Source of the DNA: Bathynomus jamesi
Lineage: Eukaryota > Arthropoda > Malacostraca > Isopoda > Cirolanidae
NCBI GenBank assembly: GCA_023014485.1
Contig: JAJOZX010001079.1
Span: 740,001-804,000 of the forward strand
Length of the DNA: 64,000 nucleotides
Reading direction: 5' to 3'
Shown: positions 42,621 to 56,696 of the stretch, in pieces
How the letters are laid out: every line of letters starts with the position of its first letter
Position numbering within the stretch: position 1 is the first letter of the stretch
Notes under the pieces: model-generated
What the model was told of the DNA's origin: nothing
Database searches by the model: none
What the model saw: the letters and a program-made list of their open reading frames with translations, nothing else
Position numbers and translations under genes: made by a program

Positions 42621-43071
42621 GGTGTCCGGACAACCGCCCCCCGGATTATTGTCCCCCATAAGTAAATAAAAATTAAATAGAAATTAAATTTACGTTTAAA
42701 AAATGGCAAGCTAAAACAATATTTAACAACATTATTGCCAATTCTTGCTTAATTTTTGCTTGTAGCCTGAAAAAATATTATATTTAAAAAGTTAGCAATA
42801 TTTAACAAAAAAATTTCCAATTATTGCTTGCTTATTTATAATAAAATTATGAAGTTTAGCTACTTAATTTTATTTAAACAGTTGGCAAGACTTATTGTAT
42901 TTCATATATACTATGGATTAATTAATTATATTTAAACAGTTGGCAATACTTATTGAAAGGTCGTTTTGAAAGTCATAGTTGGTGGTTAGGTTAGGTGTTT
43001 TTTATGAATATTAATAAATTTAATTCCTATTTAATTTTTATTTACTTATGGGGGGCAGTTGTCCTAGCACC
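42621..43071. mobile_element. Mutator-like MITE with 9-bp TSD in the sulfatase 3' UTR
   Basis: The exact 9-bp repeat CTAGAAATC lies at 42612-42620 and 43072-43080. Long inverted ends start GGTGTCCGGACAAC and, inverted, GGGTGCTAGGACAAC, and run through CCCCCCATAAGTAAATAAAA-like sequence for about 70 bp. A 9-bp duplication is the Mutator (MULE) hallmark. It begins 24 bases after the stop codon. Confidence 0.85.
42665..42670 (+). promoter_or_regulatory. Candidate AATAAA poly(A) signal inside the MITE
   Basis: First AATAAA downstream of the sulfatase stop, 69 bases after it, contributed by the MITE terminal repeat. Only the hexamer supports it. Confidence 0.4.
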
Positions 43072-43136
43072 CTAGAAATCAACGAAGGATAACACAGTAC
43101 TCATGACAGTATCATCGATCCACGTTACAACATATA

Positions 43137-43846
43137 GGGTGTCCATAAATGATTACCCTGATTAAAGCATGCTATAACTTTTAAATAAACACTCGTATTC
43201 AAACACAGTTTTAATCAAATAGATAAACATACAAAGTTTTGATACACAGTTAATGAACTCAATAAGCTTCCACATGTGCACCCCTAGTGACACGTAAAAT
43301 GTCTAAACGGTATTCACACTCACGCCACACATTTTCCAACATTTGTGGGTTAACTGTTGCAATTGCATCCGTAATGCGTTCTCGCAATGTCTTGATATCT
43401 GGAACAACTGTTGCATAAACCAAATCTTTAACATAACCCCAGAGAAAGAAATCCAGCGGGGTAATGTCTGATGATCTTGGGGGCCATGGGATTGGCCCGT
43501 CCCTGCCAATCCATCGATTTGGAAATGTTGCGTCGAGAGTTTCACGAACAACATGCGCCCAATGAGGGGGTGCCTCATCTTGTTGGAAGATGACAGTTGG
43601 CTGCCTGTCCTGCAGCTTGGGGATGGCGTAATTGGTGAGCATATCCAGGTACACAGTTGCGGAAACAGACATTTTACGTGCCACTAGGGGTGCACATGTG
43701 GAAGCTTATTAAGTTCATTAACTATGTATCAAAACTTTGTATGTTTATCTACTTATGATTAAAACTGTTTGAATACGTGTGTTTGTTTGAAAGTTGTAGC
43801 ATGCTTTAATCGGAGTAATCATTTATGGACACCCTGTACTTTTAAA
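43137..43846 (-). mobile_element. IS630-type foldback element, transposase C-terminal half only
   Basis: The ends GGGTGTCCATAAATGATTAC (left) and the right end inverted agree. The inverted similarity extends about 170 bp inward (43137-43304 against 43667-43846), through non-coding DNA and into the end of the coding region. The minus-strand frame 43684-43259 encodes VIFQQDEAPPHWAHVVRETL (second Asp) and [20 protein letters not shown] (third Asp). The N-terminal half and first Asp are gone. Confidence 0.82.
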
Positions 43847-43849
43847 GAA

Positions 43850-45741
43850 GAATACAAAATACAATTTATCGACGACACTTTTAATACGCAGTGCTTTGTA
43901 AATTGTAAATAATACAGCTTCACAAACCTTTACCTTTGCTTTAGACTTGATCAGTGATGATATACTAAATTATAAGCATTAAGGCATGAATTATGCGTGG
44001 AAAGATTGACCTCGTATTGATCGAGTCACTATATCAATTCTTGAGGATGAGAAGTATAACAGGTGGTTTTGTTTTACGGAGGATTCAGCCAAATGGCACA
44101 CTTCCAGAACTTGGATGAGAAGAGCCTTAGAATTTTTCTTAGTACAATTTTGGAAAATAATTCACCTAGAAAAAAAAAATGTATTACTTGGAATTTTTTT
44201 TTTCTTTTTCATGAGCTCGTTTGCACAATGTTCAGAGTTCCTAATTACTATTTTAGCTCTCAGTAGAAAAGATACATAGACATTACTTCTTTATTCCTCC
44301 AATTTGAAATAATTATACGACCTCATTTTTCCTTTATTCCTCCAATTTGAAATACACTGATTATACCTTACTGGTTTTTTTTTTCGTTACTGCAAGAAAT
44401 ACTGCTATCAAAGTACTACGACTATTACAACTAGTGAATTCACTCTTGATAGTTACTGTAGCTGCTACTTATCGAGGTCACACTAAAATCGTTCCTGAAA
44501 CAACAGGGAAAACTGAACAAACTAGGAGATTGGAGACCCATCGACCAGGAAAGTACTCCAGGGTGGGTGTTGGAACTGCCGTTTCTCCTGTCATTGTCTT
44601 CCTCCTGTCTCGTCTACTCTGTGAGCAGTCCAGCATGCTCTCACACACACTTCTCCCTCTATCCCTCACTACACAGTCTTTTCAAACTCGACCGTGAGTC
44701 GGTTGAAACGGTTGTTTTTTTTAGGTTGGAAAAATAAACTCTTAAAATCCATGTGAATTTAATGTTAACTGAAGAAACTGCCAATTAGTCATATAGCTAA
44801 TAATACTACAGTAAATTAGTGTTTAATTACATACTTAAGAGGAATAAATGAAGACCTACAATACTGAAATTAATGTAAAAAAAACTTTATATATATATTG
44901 CGCCTTCTATACTTTTTTTAGGTTCAATTATTTACCATTTATAAATGAACACGATTTTTATATATAAAGAAAAAACAAAAATGCCCAAATTGTACTTGCT
45001 TAAAAGAAAAACAAGTACGAGAAAACGAGCGTGGCATAAACTACCCCAAATATTACATCCCCTTACTTTTAAAGCTAAAAACGCGAGTTTACAATTTTTT
45101 TTTGTTTTTCTTGTACATAAGTTAAGTCATGCTCGATTTCTTAGGGCTGTCTCTTTTAGATTTGTTCTGTGCCAGTCAAGTTTGTGAACTTTTGAGGTTT
45201 CTTTCGTTTATTTACTTTATATATATAAAGTTTGTGTGTATGTATGTATGTATTGTGTATGTATGTATAGGTGCGTGCGTGCAAAAGTTGGCCAAAGTAG
45301 AATTTTTAGTGACCACTGAATTTGTTACAAGTTTTCAGGGAAGATAGAACTTTAAAAAAAAATTTGTCCAAAGGTTCAATGAATTCAGTCAAAACAAATT
45401 TACCCAAAGCACAGACATCGCAAATGGAATGACAGTCTACAAAAGATTTGATAGACCTTTAAGTTAAAGCGGGTTTTTATTTTAAAGTGTAATTGACCTA
45501 AGATGATCTTCGTAAACTAGCTTTAAAAATATTAACATTTCAAATATTTTGAATCTGTTGATAAAAACGATTAAAAACTTTAATTCTTCGTTAAAAGGGA
45601 GAAATTTTTTACCTTACAAAAATAAAATATACCTTAAATGATGTATAATAATAGTTTAGTATTATTAAGTTAAAACTCAGAAGCTAAAAAATCTGGAAAG
45701 TGCCATCAATGAAGACCTGCTCAGTCGCTTTGTAAATGTGG
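43850..45741. other. Intergenic region between convergent genes
   Basis: No supported gene. A 21-bp phrase (TTTATTCCTCCAATTTGAAAT) occurs twice, near 44290 and 44333. Short (GTAT)n runs lie near 45240-45270. The 116-codon open frame at 44347-44697 has no recognisable domain. Confidence 0.6.
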
Positions 45742-45845
45742 TCAATAAAACAAGAAAAAGCGATGCCTCGAATTGTGGGGCAAATGCTGCCAATCTCTTT
45801 TGGCACTGATGTACTGAAGAATGGCTCTCACGCAAATCAGAAGAC
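45742..45845 (-). CDS. Ndfip: NDFIP exon E (last): third helix and C-terminus
   Basis: Acceptor TATTTCAG ending at 45846 (minus strand). GT plus the preceding G gives Gly, then LLICVRAILQYISAKRDWQ, ..RHRFFLFY and TGA. The pattern matches the family's LLxxRGFxNYxKxRxM...RTRxxF end. Confidence 0.9.
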
Positions 45846-48800
45846 CTGAAATACCAAGTATCATGGTACTGATTACGCCTACAACCACAGTTTTTATGTA
45901 AATATTTAACCACATACGAAAATCTAATTATGATATATTAGATTTCCGTACGTAAGTACTTCAGAAACTCAAATCTCAGAAGTTATATTCAAGTATACAA
46001 AATTTTTTCTTATTTCACTGCAAAGAAGAAAATGTAAAATCTCATTATAACCACTAAATCAATCTTCATATTAAATACTTTACAACCTATCAGTAAATCG
46101 AGGGACCTAAATTTAAAATGTTTGTACTTCAGATTCCTTAATAGCCTACCGAGGATCATGATGAGCCAGAGAAGCCAAGAGTTCGAGTCAGCAACGAGAT
46201 CTGTGGAATGTCTGAAGATCACTACCCACTTCGCCAGCGACAGACCAAACCCTGCCAAAGCTCCAGTCCTGCCAGCCACAGTGTGACAGAGACATAACAA
46301 CAAAACGATTCCAACCAAATTGAAAAGGAAAGCGGCTGAAATAAACAATTTTACTCGATTTTCGTGTATAAATATATGAAAAACCTACCACTACCACTTT
46401 AAATTTATTTCTTCATCTAGATACATCACCTTAATGACTGGTCCGGATCCACATTTCCCCTAACGACAACGTGGGCAGGTACCCAACTGAAATCAATCCG
46501 CGGCCCACAGCGACCAATTAAAAGAAGCCACTTTAAGAGGTCTAAAACTATCGAATGGATAGGATTAAAATACACCAACGTTTGCAGCGCTCTTCTGGAA
46601 GCAGTGAAAGTACGAAAAGACGGGAGAGAGAACTACTAAAATGGCAGAAATCTCGGCAATAAAATCTGATGCATTGACAGTTAGGCTACCACTGTGAATA
46701 AAAGTAGGAAAGACTGGTGCAAATCCAACATCAGCATCGGACTTGGCGCCGTCGGTAAAATCTGGAGCATAGTCTGCATGGAGGGAAGAATGCTTCAAGG
46801 AGGGGACGAAGTCCATCAATGGGGATATCAGACTATTAATACAAACTACTACTACTACTACTACACAGGCTATATGTAAGTGCAGTATTAGTAAATGTTG
46901 CAGCAGAGCTAAAAATAATGCCAAATAAAGGTTTCCAAATGCAGTGAAGCATAAAGTAAATGGAGGGCTGGAAGGAGGGAGATTGAGGAAGGCTGATACG
47001 AGTAAAGGCTAAATCTATCTTGGGAACCTTTTTCAGCAGTCAAAAATAAATCAAAATTTTTAAAACTAGATACTGCTAATTTCCACAGGTGTTGCAAAGG
47101 AAAAAGTAAGATGGAACAATATGTCCATCAATTGTTGGGTATAATTGTTACAATGAAATAAATACAAGCCTACTGATATTAATATGCATCGTACATAATG
47201 AACCCAAAAGTGAAATAATATATCTTCCCAGGCATGTGGGTCATAAAAATAAATAAATAGTTGCATCATACAACACAATACAAGCTTCGCTTCCCCACGC
47301 TGGAATATAAACATTTTATACCACAAGTTAGTTATTTGACTAAAAATATTATGCCCTTTTTTTTAACCCCCGTTTCATCCAGCGGTATACTGTAGGCATG
47401 TATGTCAAACGAATATGACTAGGCTATGTAAAAAATAAGGGAGTTTGAGGTGGTTTAGTTTCCGTAACATAACAATGAAGCTCATGTAACGGGAGGAACT
47501 CCCAGCTAAATGTGGGATTCAAACCATGGGTCACCATCTAAATGCGAAGCGCATTCACCCATCCAGCTGCTAAACAGACATCGCCTAATCTCATTGATAT
47601 ACAAGTGATGTTGCCACAACATAGCCGATGCTGAAGCAGTACCTTGCAATTCTATTATATAGTCTTTATCATAAAGTATCCTCTTCTGAATTTTCATAAA
47701 GTAAACTTAATGACGTCATCATAGGTCCTACGTAAAAGTAGATAAAAGTGTATATTCTTCAAGGCATTTATTTAAACTCACCAGTGAATGCGACAAAGAA
47801 CATAAGATCAGTTCCAAGAAGTTGTTCTTCAGCAATTTCAGCTGTCTGAGGATCGAGACCACCTAATGAAGAAATTCTCACAACTTGCATACTGCTTCCA
47901 CTTGTATCAGTCTGCAATTTAAGTTACAAAAGTTTGAAACAAAACTTCTGCAATTAATAATCCTGTAATGTTTTGAAGGCTAATCTAGAAGAGATTTTGT
48001 GGTCTTTGTTCGTTCATCAGTATCGGTGGTATCAGCCATTTCACCGATGCATCGGCATCGGCCAAATGTGACCGATACTTTGCCGATACTAATGAAAACT
48101 CATTTTCATCTGTAAAAATAGTAATAGTGTCAAACACGAGGTCAGACTCTACAAAAGAGAAAATGGTTCCAAATGCCTCATTAATGGGGAAAGCCAAATT
48201 TCCTTCACTATAACCTGAAGAATATTTGACCGAGTACTAATACCAAACATTAGCTTGCAAGTTTCCCTTAAAATTGTTATGGAGAATATATAAAAGTTTT
48301 CTTGGATAATCTCTAGGAGCACTCCATTTTTCAGTATTAAACATATGCTCATAAAACATATACCATTTGAAAGCTCACATTTTTCTGAGTCTAAAAATGT
48401 AGTAATCCAAAAGTATCAATAGCAAGTAAAAAGTAACTAGATTTAATTAATTGTTTGACGCGTGACATCATTAACTACATTATAAAGGTTGGCTAAGTTA
48501 TAAATCTTCAGTCTGTGTTGTGAGATGGTATTTTTGGTAATTGTTACGCTAACCTAACATGAATATGTTATTACATTATCATTTGTATAATTTGTCTGGG
48601 GGGGGGGGGGGGGGGGGGTTACGGGGGCTCCACCCCGGTAAAGATCACGCATCACAAATTGATCGGCATAGGGTTTTATATTTAAACCTAGTTATTTTTT
48701 ATTTGCTATTGATACTTTTGGATTACTACATTTTTAGACTCAGAAAAATGTGAGCTTTCAAATGGTATATGTTTCATGAGTATATGTTTAATATTGAAAA

Positions 48801-49225
48801 ATGGAGCGCTCCTAGAGATTTACTGTTTTCTTTGATCTAACATTAATTATTTTATTTTTTTTTTTCCCACTTCCTTGGGGGATATGGGACATGGATGTTA
48901 CCCTTTACCTTTTAGATGGAACATCAGTTTGCATGTTAACATTTGAATAATAAAGGCAACTACTAGCAAGATTTTTGTCGATTGCAAAAATTCACTTATT
49001 CACCTTGAAAAAATAATCAATGCCACATTGCATTTACTGGGCTTAGGTTTATGTAATGAGTTAACATATAGTATCTATGCAACTAATATAATTGGTACAT
49101 CAACCAATACTCACTGGCCCATTGGCCTATGCACCAGTGTTGGGAATCATGAAATTTTGGTGTGGGCACATCTTTAATAAATAAACTCGCGCATATATAT
49201 ATATATACGCACACACACACACACA

Positions 49226-49302
<77 letters not shown>

Positions 49303-52300
49303 TATATACACACATACAATTGCGCCTCGGTGGTGTAGTGGTTAGCATCCACCAGCCCTGGGCAGCTCACCCAGCTGTTCATCCTTTCACACAATAAAAA
49401 TTGGTTAGTAGAGACATGGGTTGCTGATTGGGAGGTCGTGAGACTGAGTCCGGGCGAGGACTTTATAATTTCTGACTGCCCGTGGTGGGGCGTAGTTCGG
49501 ATTCCACGTTAAACTGTAGGTCTAAGGTAAAGTGACAAGCTTGACCTTTGTCAGAATAAACAGTTGGGGCAGAAGCAAAATCAAGGTGTGTGTGTGTGTG
49601 TGTATATAATCAAGAGCTATCACGATAAGAGTACGTTGAAAGGGTAGGATCTGCAACTTACAATGTGTAGAGGGTCTTCCCCAGCTTCAAGAGCCTTCTG
49701 TCTTTGTACTTCCTCATAGCTAGGGGGTTGAAGAGCCACAGATTGATCATAGGATACATTATCCACTTCCAATTGGGGAGTATTAAGCTCCACCTCTTCA
49801 TAAGGGGGAGGGGCAGACATGTCTGGTTTGGGAGGGGGGAGTTCCACTCGCATTTCATCCCTACCTCCATTCAAACTATGCTCAGAAGCTGCCATTGTTT
49901 GAACTGTTTCAGAATCCTGAATTTGATATACAAACAAGAGCAGTATTAAAATTTTAATTTCTCTTAAAACATTTCACTCTTATTAGAGATTAATGTATTG
50001 GTAAACATCTACTTTCTATAACGAGGTTACTTCAGTTAAAACTAGAAAAACTTAAGCTAAATTCACACACAATTTATGTAAATCCGCTTGAATTTATCAT
50101 CATCTGCAACTTTGGCAGCTGGGTAAATCCAGGTTAAATAGACAGATAAACAACACGGTCATGTCTTCAATTTGTATAAAACTTGGTCTGGGGGCGTTTT
50201 TTAGTGAAAAAAAACAAATTCCCAAATTTTTTTTGAAAATTGGTCAAATAGGTCAAAATTTAGGATCATGTAAAATTTTGGCCAAATCTTGACCTAAGAA
50301 TTTTTTAAATCCCTATATCTCAGCTTCTAATTGTCATAGCTTAATAAACTTTATATGGATGGAAGCGGAATGAGCTCTAGTTTCCAAAAATGATACTTTC
50401 ATTAGGATAATTTAAATTTTGTTTTTGAAAAAACAAAGGTTTCAGGATTTAACATTGAAGGGGGGTCATTCCATGTCAACTCAGCCACAAAATGGCACTT
50501 TTTGCACTCACCCCTTTCAATTTTGCTCATACTTGGCATAATAGCAGATATATATGCCAAACTTAAATTCCCAAATTATTAGAGCTGACTGACCTTTGGT
50601 TACTGAGATACAAGGTCACAAAGTTGTGACATTTTGACCTTTTTTGTGTTAAATGACTATTTTCAAAACGGTGTAACTAAAAAACTATTAAAGCTAGAGC
50701 ATTGATTTTGGTCTCATTTTAAAGCTCTTTAGTAGCCCTTGTTTATTGTCTCTTGTTAAATATCTCTACTGTGAAAAATAAAAAAATCCCTTCAAAAGTT
50801 GACCTTTGACCTTGAATAAAAAAAAAATACCTTCTCCTAAAAAATTCAATTTTTTTACATTAATACCTTGAGTCATGTACAACAAAATCCCAAGAAGCTG
50901 TAAGTGGCTGATAACTAGTTCAATGTATAAAAAATAAATGAAGTTGGCATCATTCTTCAATTTTAGATTTTTTTTGTCAGTTCATTTATTTAAAAGTTCT
51001 GTTCTGATATAGTGTCAGTGAAGACTTAGTTCAACTTAACATTATTAGTTCAAAAACCTTTTTGTGACCTGTGCCAAAAGAAGTCTTTTAAAAGACAACC
51101 AGGGTTAAACCCCTCGACAGCCCCAAATCTACTGGAGTAGCGCTGATCCAAAGGCCCAACTAGTATATAAGTACTGTCAACTTTACAGAGTTGACTCCTG
51201 ACTTCAAGTTAAAGTTAATTTATTTTACTAAATACATGTATAAAAATTTATTTAATAATTCATTAATTGTTCATTGTTTTCTTTTCAGGATTTTCTTTGT
51301 GCTTTTGTGATTTCAGAGTACAAACATGGAACATTTAAAACTGAAACAGAAGTGTGCTGATCCTTTGCTGCGTCACAAAGGTCAGTGTCGAAAGAAGAGT
51401 TTGAGAATTGTACCACAGGAACTTGTAAATAAGTTTCCCGATCTGCACTTAACACTACATCACAGACTTTGTAAGCAGTGTAGAGAACATCTTGAGTCCT
51501 TGCCTGAGAAAGGAATAGGCACTTTGAATTCAGACATAAATGATGATTCTTCTTGTAGTAGTGAACCACCTGAAGATCTTGAGAAAATTGAAAATGTTGA
51601 CAATAGTGATGCATCAACTTCAGAGCAAAACCATGAGATGTGTACTTTGAATGCTTCTTTTGTTTCAATTGGTGAATCACCCATAAAAAAGAGAAAGCTT
51701 GTAGAGCAAAAGTCATATGGAGCTAAAAAACTAAGCAAGGTGACAGAGACAGTTAAGAAGAGAATGGAAACAGTTGCAGGAAGAGAGATTTCTGACTCAC
51801 AATTTAAGGAGCCATCTGGAGATGTAGACTGTTTAGAAATAATAAATCAACTCAAGGAAAAATTCAAAAATGAAAATACTAAAAGAAGTGATAAAATAAA
51901 AATCCTCACTGTATTGCCCAAAAGTTGGAGCATTAGGAAAATTGCTTCAGAATTTAACACAACAAGGCATACAGCATCTATTGCTAAAAAAATAGTTGAA
52001 GAAAAAGGTGTCCTTTCAGACCCAAATCCAAAGGGTGGGAAAAGAATTAAACAGGATACTGTTGACGCTATTAAAGCATTTTATCTTTCAGAAGACATCA
52101 GTAGAACAATGCCAGGAAAGAAAGACTATTGTAGTATCATTGACAATGAAAGAGGAAGGATACATTTGCAAAAGCATCTTTTACTTTGCAATTTAAAAGA
52201 AGCCTATCATATTTTCAAAGAAAGAAATCCTTTGGTTAAGGTGGGATTCAGTAAATTTGCAGAATTGCGTCCAAAGCAGTGTGTTATTGCTGGAGCAACA

Positions 52301-55300
52301 GGAACTCACTCAGTATGTGTCTGTACAATTCATCAGAATGCCAAACTTATGTTTGTAGGAGCTGAATTAGAAAAACTAACTGCAAATGATGACACACCTA
52401 TTAAGAATGTACGTCATTGTGTTGCCTTTATGGAATGCAATCCTGCCTCACAGAAATGCTGCCTCAGACAATGTGAACAATGTGGAGATCCATCAGATTT
52501 AAAAAACAGACTACTGGACATATTTACAAACAACTTCATTGATATCATAAATTTTAAAAAGTGGACCAATACAGATGGTCAAATCTTGAATCAGTAGAAC
52601 TGAATACAGATGAATATATTGACCAATTCTGTAACCAACTGAAAGAATACCAGATACATGACTTCAAGACAAAGATGCAAGCAACTTATTACCGTGAAAC
52701 AAAAATGTCTTTGAAAGATGGTGAGGTCCTTGCTGTGTGTGATTTTGCTGAAAATTATTCCTTTATTCTTCAAGATGAGGTTCAGAGCTTTCACTGGAAC
52801 AATGAGATGGCTACTCTACATCCATTTGTTATTTACTATAAAAAGGAAGATGAGATTGCTCACCTTAGCTTTGTTATTATTTCAGAGTGTAACATCCATA
52901 ACACAGTTGCTGTACATTTGTTTCAAAAGCATCTGATAAAATTCCTAAAAGATAATATCTCATCCATCGGTTCCATCCACAAAATAATTTACTTTTCAGA
53001 TGGGTGTGCAGGACAGTATAAGAACTGCAAAAACTTTTTGAATCTTTGCCATCACAGAGATGATTTTGGAATTGAGGCAGAATGGAATTTTTTTTGCAAC
53101 AAGTCATGGAAAGGGACCCTGTGATGGTGTTGGAGGCACAGTTAAGAGATTAGCTGCAAAAGCTAGTCTACAACGACCTTATGATGAACAGATCCTTACT
53201 GCAGAACAGTTATATACATTTGCAAGTGAAAATATTGTAAATATAAAATGTCATTTTTCAACCAATAAAGAGCATGAAGAGGAAAGCCAACTTCTCCAAG
53301 AAAGACACTCAACTGCAAGGACTATTGCTGGTACACAGAAATTACACCATTTACAGCCAGTTTCATTGACTTCTCTTAAGGTTAAACATTATTCATTATC
53401 AGATTATTCAAATATTGAGAAAGTTACTGAAAAGGAAGAAGTTGTGACTGAGGAGAAAATACATGGTTTTGTTACTGCTGCATATGATGGCCATTGGTGG
53501 GTGGCATATGTGCTGGAAAAGATACCAGAGAATAGAGAAGTAAAAGTCACATTCCTTCATCCTCATGGCCCAAACCCATCATTTGTGTATCCTGGTCGAC
53601 CAGATGAATTAATCTTACCATATTCAGATATTCTAACACAAGTTGAGGCATCTACTACTAATGGACGAACATACAGGATTTGCAAAGAAGTTACTTTGAA
53701 GGCATCCAAAGCTTTGGCAGATCTACAGCACAGAAAGGTAAGAATTCAAAATTAAAATGGTCATGTAACTATATATACACTGCATACATTTTAAGTTGTG
53801 ATAAATGGAAATCAATGAGCACTATACCTATACATATTGTATGTACATTTTAATATGTTACTTGTATTTGTTAATAAGGTAGCTATCTAGGTATACATTG
53901 AAAACCATCACATACATGCACAACATACAGGTGAGGTGGGTAAAGAACAAATATTTAAAAATAAGCATTTGCTTGTTTGTAGAAGGCTGCAGATAGTATG
54001 TAGATATGGGTTGTATTTGTAAGAGATTGAGCTGACCTTAGACAAAAATGGTTACTGACATACAAGGTCACAGTCATGACTTTTTGACAATTTTTGTATA
54101 AAATGACTTTTTTCAAAATGTTGCTTGAATTCATTATTTTTTATACATTGAACTAGTTATCAGCCACTTACAGCTTCTTGGGATTTTGTTGTACATGACT
54201 CAAGGTATTAATGTAAAAAAATTGAATTTTTTAGGAGAAGGTATTTTTTTTTTATTCAAGGTCAAAGGTCAACTTTTGAAGGGATTTTTTTATTTTTCAC
54301 AGTAGAGATATTTAACAAGAGACAATAAACAAGGGGCTACTAAAGAGCTTTAAAATGAGACCAAAATCAATGCTCTAGCTTTAATAGTTTTTTAGTTACA
54401 CCATTTTGAAAATAGTCATTTAACGCAAAAAAGGTCAAAATGTCACAACTTTGTGACCTTGTATCTCAGTAACCAAAGGTCAGTCAGCTCTAATAATTTG
54501 GGAATTTAAGTTTGGCATGTATATCTGCTATTGTGCCAAGTATGAGTAAAATTGAAAGGGGTGTGTGTTTTAGGTGGCTGACTTGACATGGAATGACCCA
54601 TATGAGGATGTCAAAACTGAGCAGTATTCAAGTTTTGGTATGATCAGGGTTCTCAGCAGGGGAATCATTACTGTCTTGGCCCTTCTTTTGAATGTTCTTA
54701 GTACCTGTCCCATGACTCTTTTTGCTTTGTTTATTGCTATCTGATTTTGTGTCTCAAACTTGGCATCCTCTGTCATTATTAGCCCCAAGTCAACCACTTC
54801 CATGCTTCTCTGAATTTCCTGTCTATCTGGAGCATAATATGCAGTCTGTTTAATTTCCTCATTTCTACCATATCTCAAGAGCTGAAATTTCTCAGTGTTA
54901 ATCATCATCATATTGTCTTTTGACCATTTGTATATTTTGTTTGTGTCCCTCTGCAAGGCCTCCACTTCATTTGCATCGCTGATTTTTCTGCTGATCTTTG
55001 TATCATCCACAAAAGATGTTACTATACTGTTAACTCCATGTCTATGTCTGTCAGCATGATAATGAACAGGAGTGGGGGCCAGCACTGTACCTTGTGGTAT
55101 TGAGCTGCGTACTTCTGATTCTGATGATGATACCTTGAATTTTGATGACCTGTAGTCATTCTCTGAGGAAGTTGTAGATCCATTTTCCCACTTTGCCTGT
55201 TATTCCCGTATGTTTCATTTTATGTGCTATTATACCATGATTGCACTTGTTGAAAGCTTTAGCAAAATCTGTGTATATGACTTCATAGTTTTCATTGCCT

Positions 55301-56639
55301 TCAAGTGCATCTAAGATATTGTTATAATGCTCTATTAGTTGTGATAGGCATGATTTTCCCGATCGGAATCCATGCTGATTTTTATTGAATTTTTCCAGTC
55401 TCCAAGAAGTCAGATTTTCTCTCTGACTATTCTTTCAAATATTTTGGTGAGGTGGGACATCAAGGACACTGGTCTATAGTTCTTTGCTCGAGATCTATCC
55501 CTGCCTTTATATTTAGAGACAATGTTTGCTCTTCAAGATGCTCAGTATTTCCCCAGTGTCTAGGGATCTTCTCCATATCCAGTATAAGGGTGTAGCAATT
55601 TAATTTTTACAGTTTTTAATTAATAGTGCATTCCACTTGTCTGGACCTGCAGCTGAATGTGATTTCATTTGTCCTATAGCTCTCGCTACATCATCTGGGG
55701 TAAAATCAGTGTTATACATTCTCCTTGCAATTTCTCTTCAACGAATGCATCTATGTCAGGTAGCTGTCGCTTTGTCACTTTTTGGGGTACTGAAGACAGA
55801 TTCATACTGGCCTCTCAATGTTTCAGATATTTCTTTTAGATCATCTGTTAGTTCATTATTTCCTTTCCTTAAGGGCACAACAGTAGCATGCACTTTTGTT
55901 TTCCTTTTCGCATAGCCGTAGAAGTACTTTGGATTTTCCTTTATTGTTTCTACCGCCTTTTCCTCTTCCCTCTCTGTATGGCCCTTAATCAGGGTTTGTA
56001 TTTCCCTATCGATACTCTCCAGTTTTTCTTGTATTACTTTCCTGGCATTGTTCTCTCTGCAATTTGCTAACTTCATCACTACTCTCTTTCTTTTGCGGAA
56101 TTCTTCTCTAAATATTAGTTTTAGATTTTTTTATGACAAACTTTTTTTACAAATACAAAGAAAGACGAGCTAATTTTTTTTATTTCTATTAATTAATTTT
56201 TTAGAGTTCATTCTCCTCTCCTAGAAATACTATACTGTAGCCTAGAGTGCACTATACGAAATTATATAATGCCATTAATAGTTATGCCAAAACCACAATA
56301 ATGTATAAAGCATTCAATGTACAGTCATCCATCGCCATTTGCAGGTTCGTGCTTCACGGATTTCGCTTATCAACCACTGACCATTTGTGACCCTTTTCAT
56401 GGTTCACGGTGCAAATTTCATGTATCTGCGGATTAGCACAACCGGATGAAACTTCATGGTGCTGCAGAGGTGTGACAGCAACTAACCTCACTCAGCTGAC
56501 CATTTATGGACTTCTTGGCACCTTAGCGCCCTCTCGCGCCGAATGGTGATGTCAGCGGACATACACTTATAGACAAAAAGGGTTTGTCTTGGTGTTGCCT
56601 ATCCCCCATTACAATTTGTACAGAAAGTTTTCAAACACC

Positions 56640-56696
<57 letters not shown>

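Noticed and set aside
44347..44697. 116-codon plus-strand frame between the two genes
   Set aside because: No family resemblance; position in intergenic DNA without promoter or splice evidence.
46010..46149. Extension of NDFIP exon D to the stop at 46010
   Set aside because: Open by chance; the GTAGGC donor at 46149 and downstream exon E restore the conserved C-terminus of the family.
47495..47577. Functional tRNA gene
   Set aside because: A and B boxes are visible but acceptor and anticodon stems do not pair convincingly.
49083..49394. Frames encoding alternating Val-Cys and Ile-Tyr
   Set aside because: Translation of (AC)n/(AT)n microsatellites.
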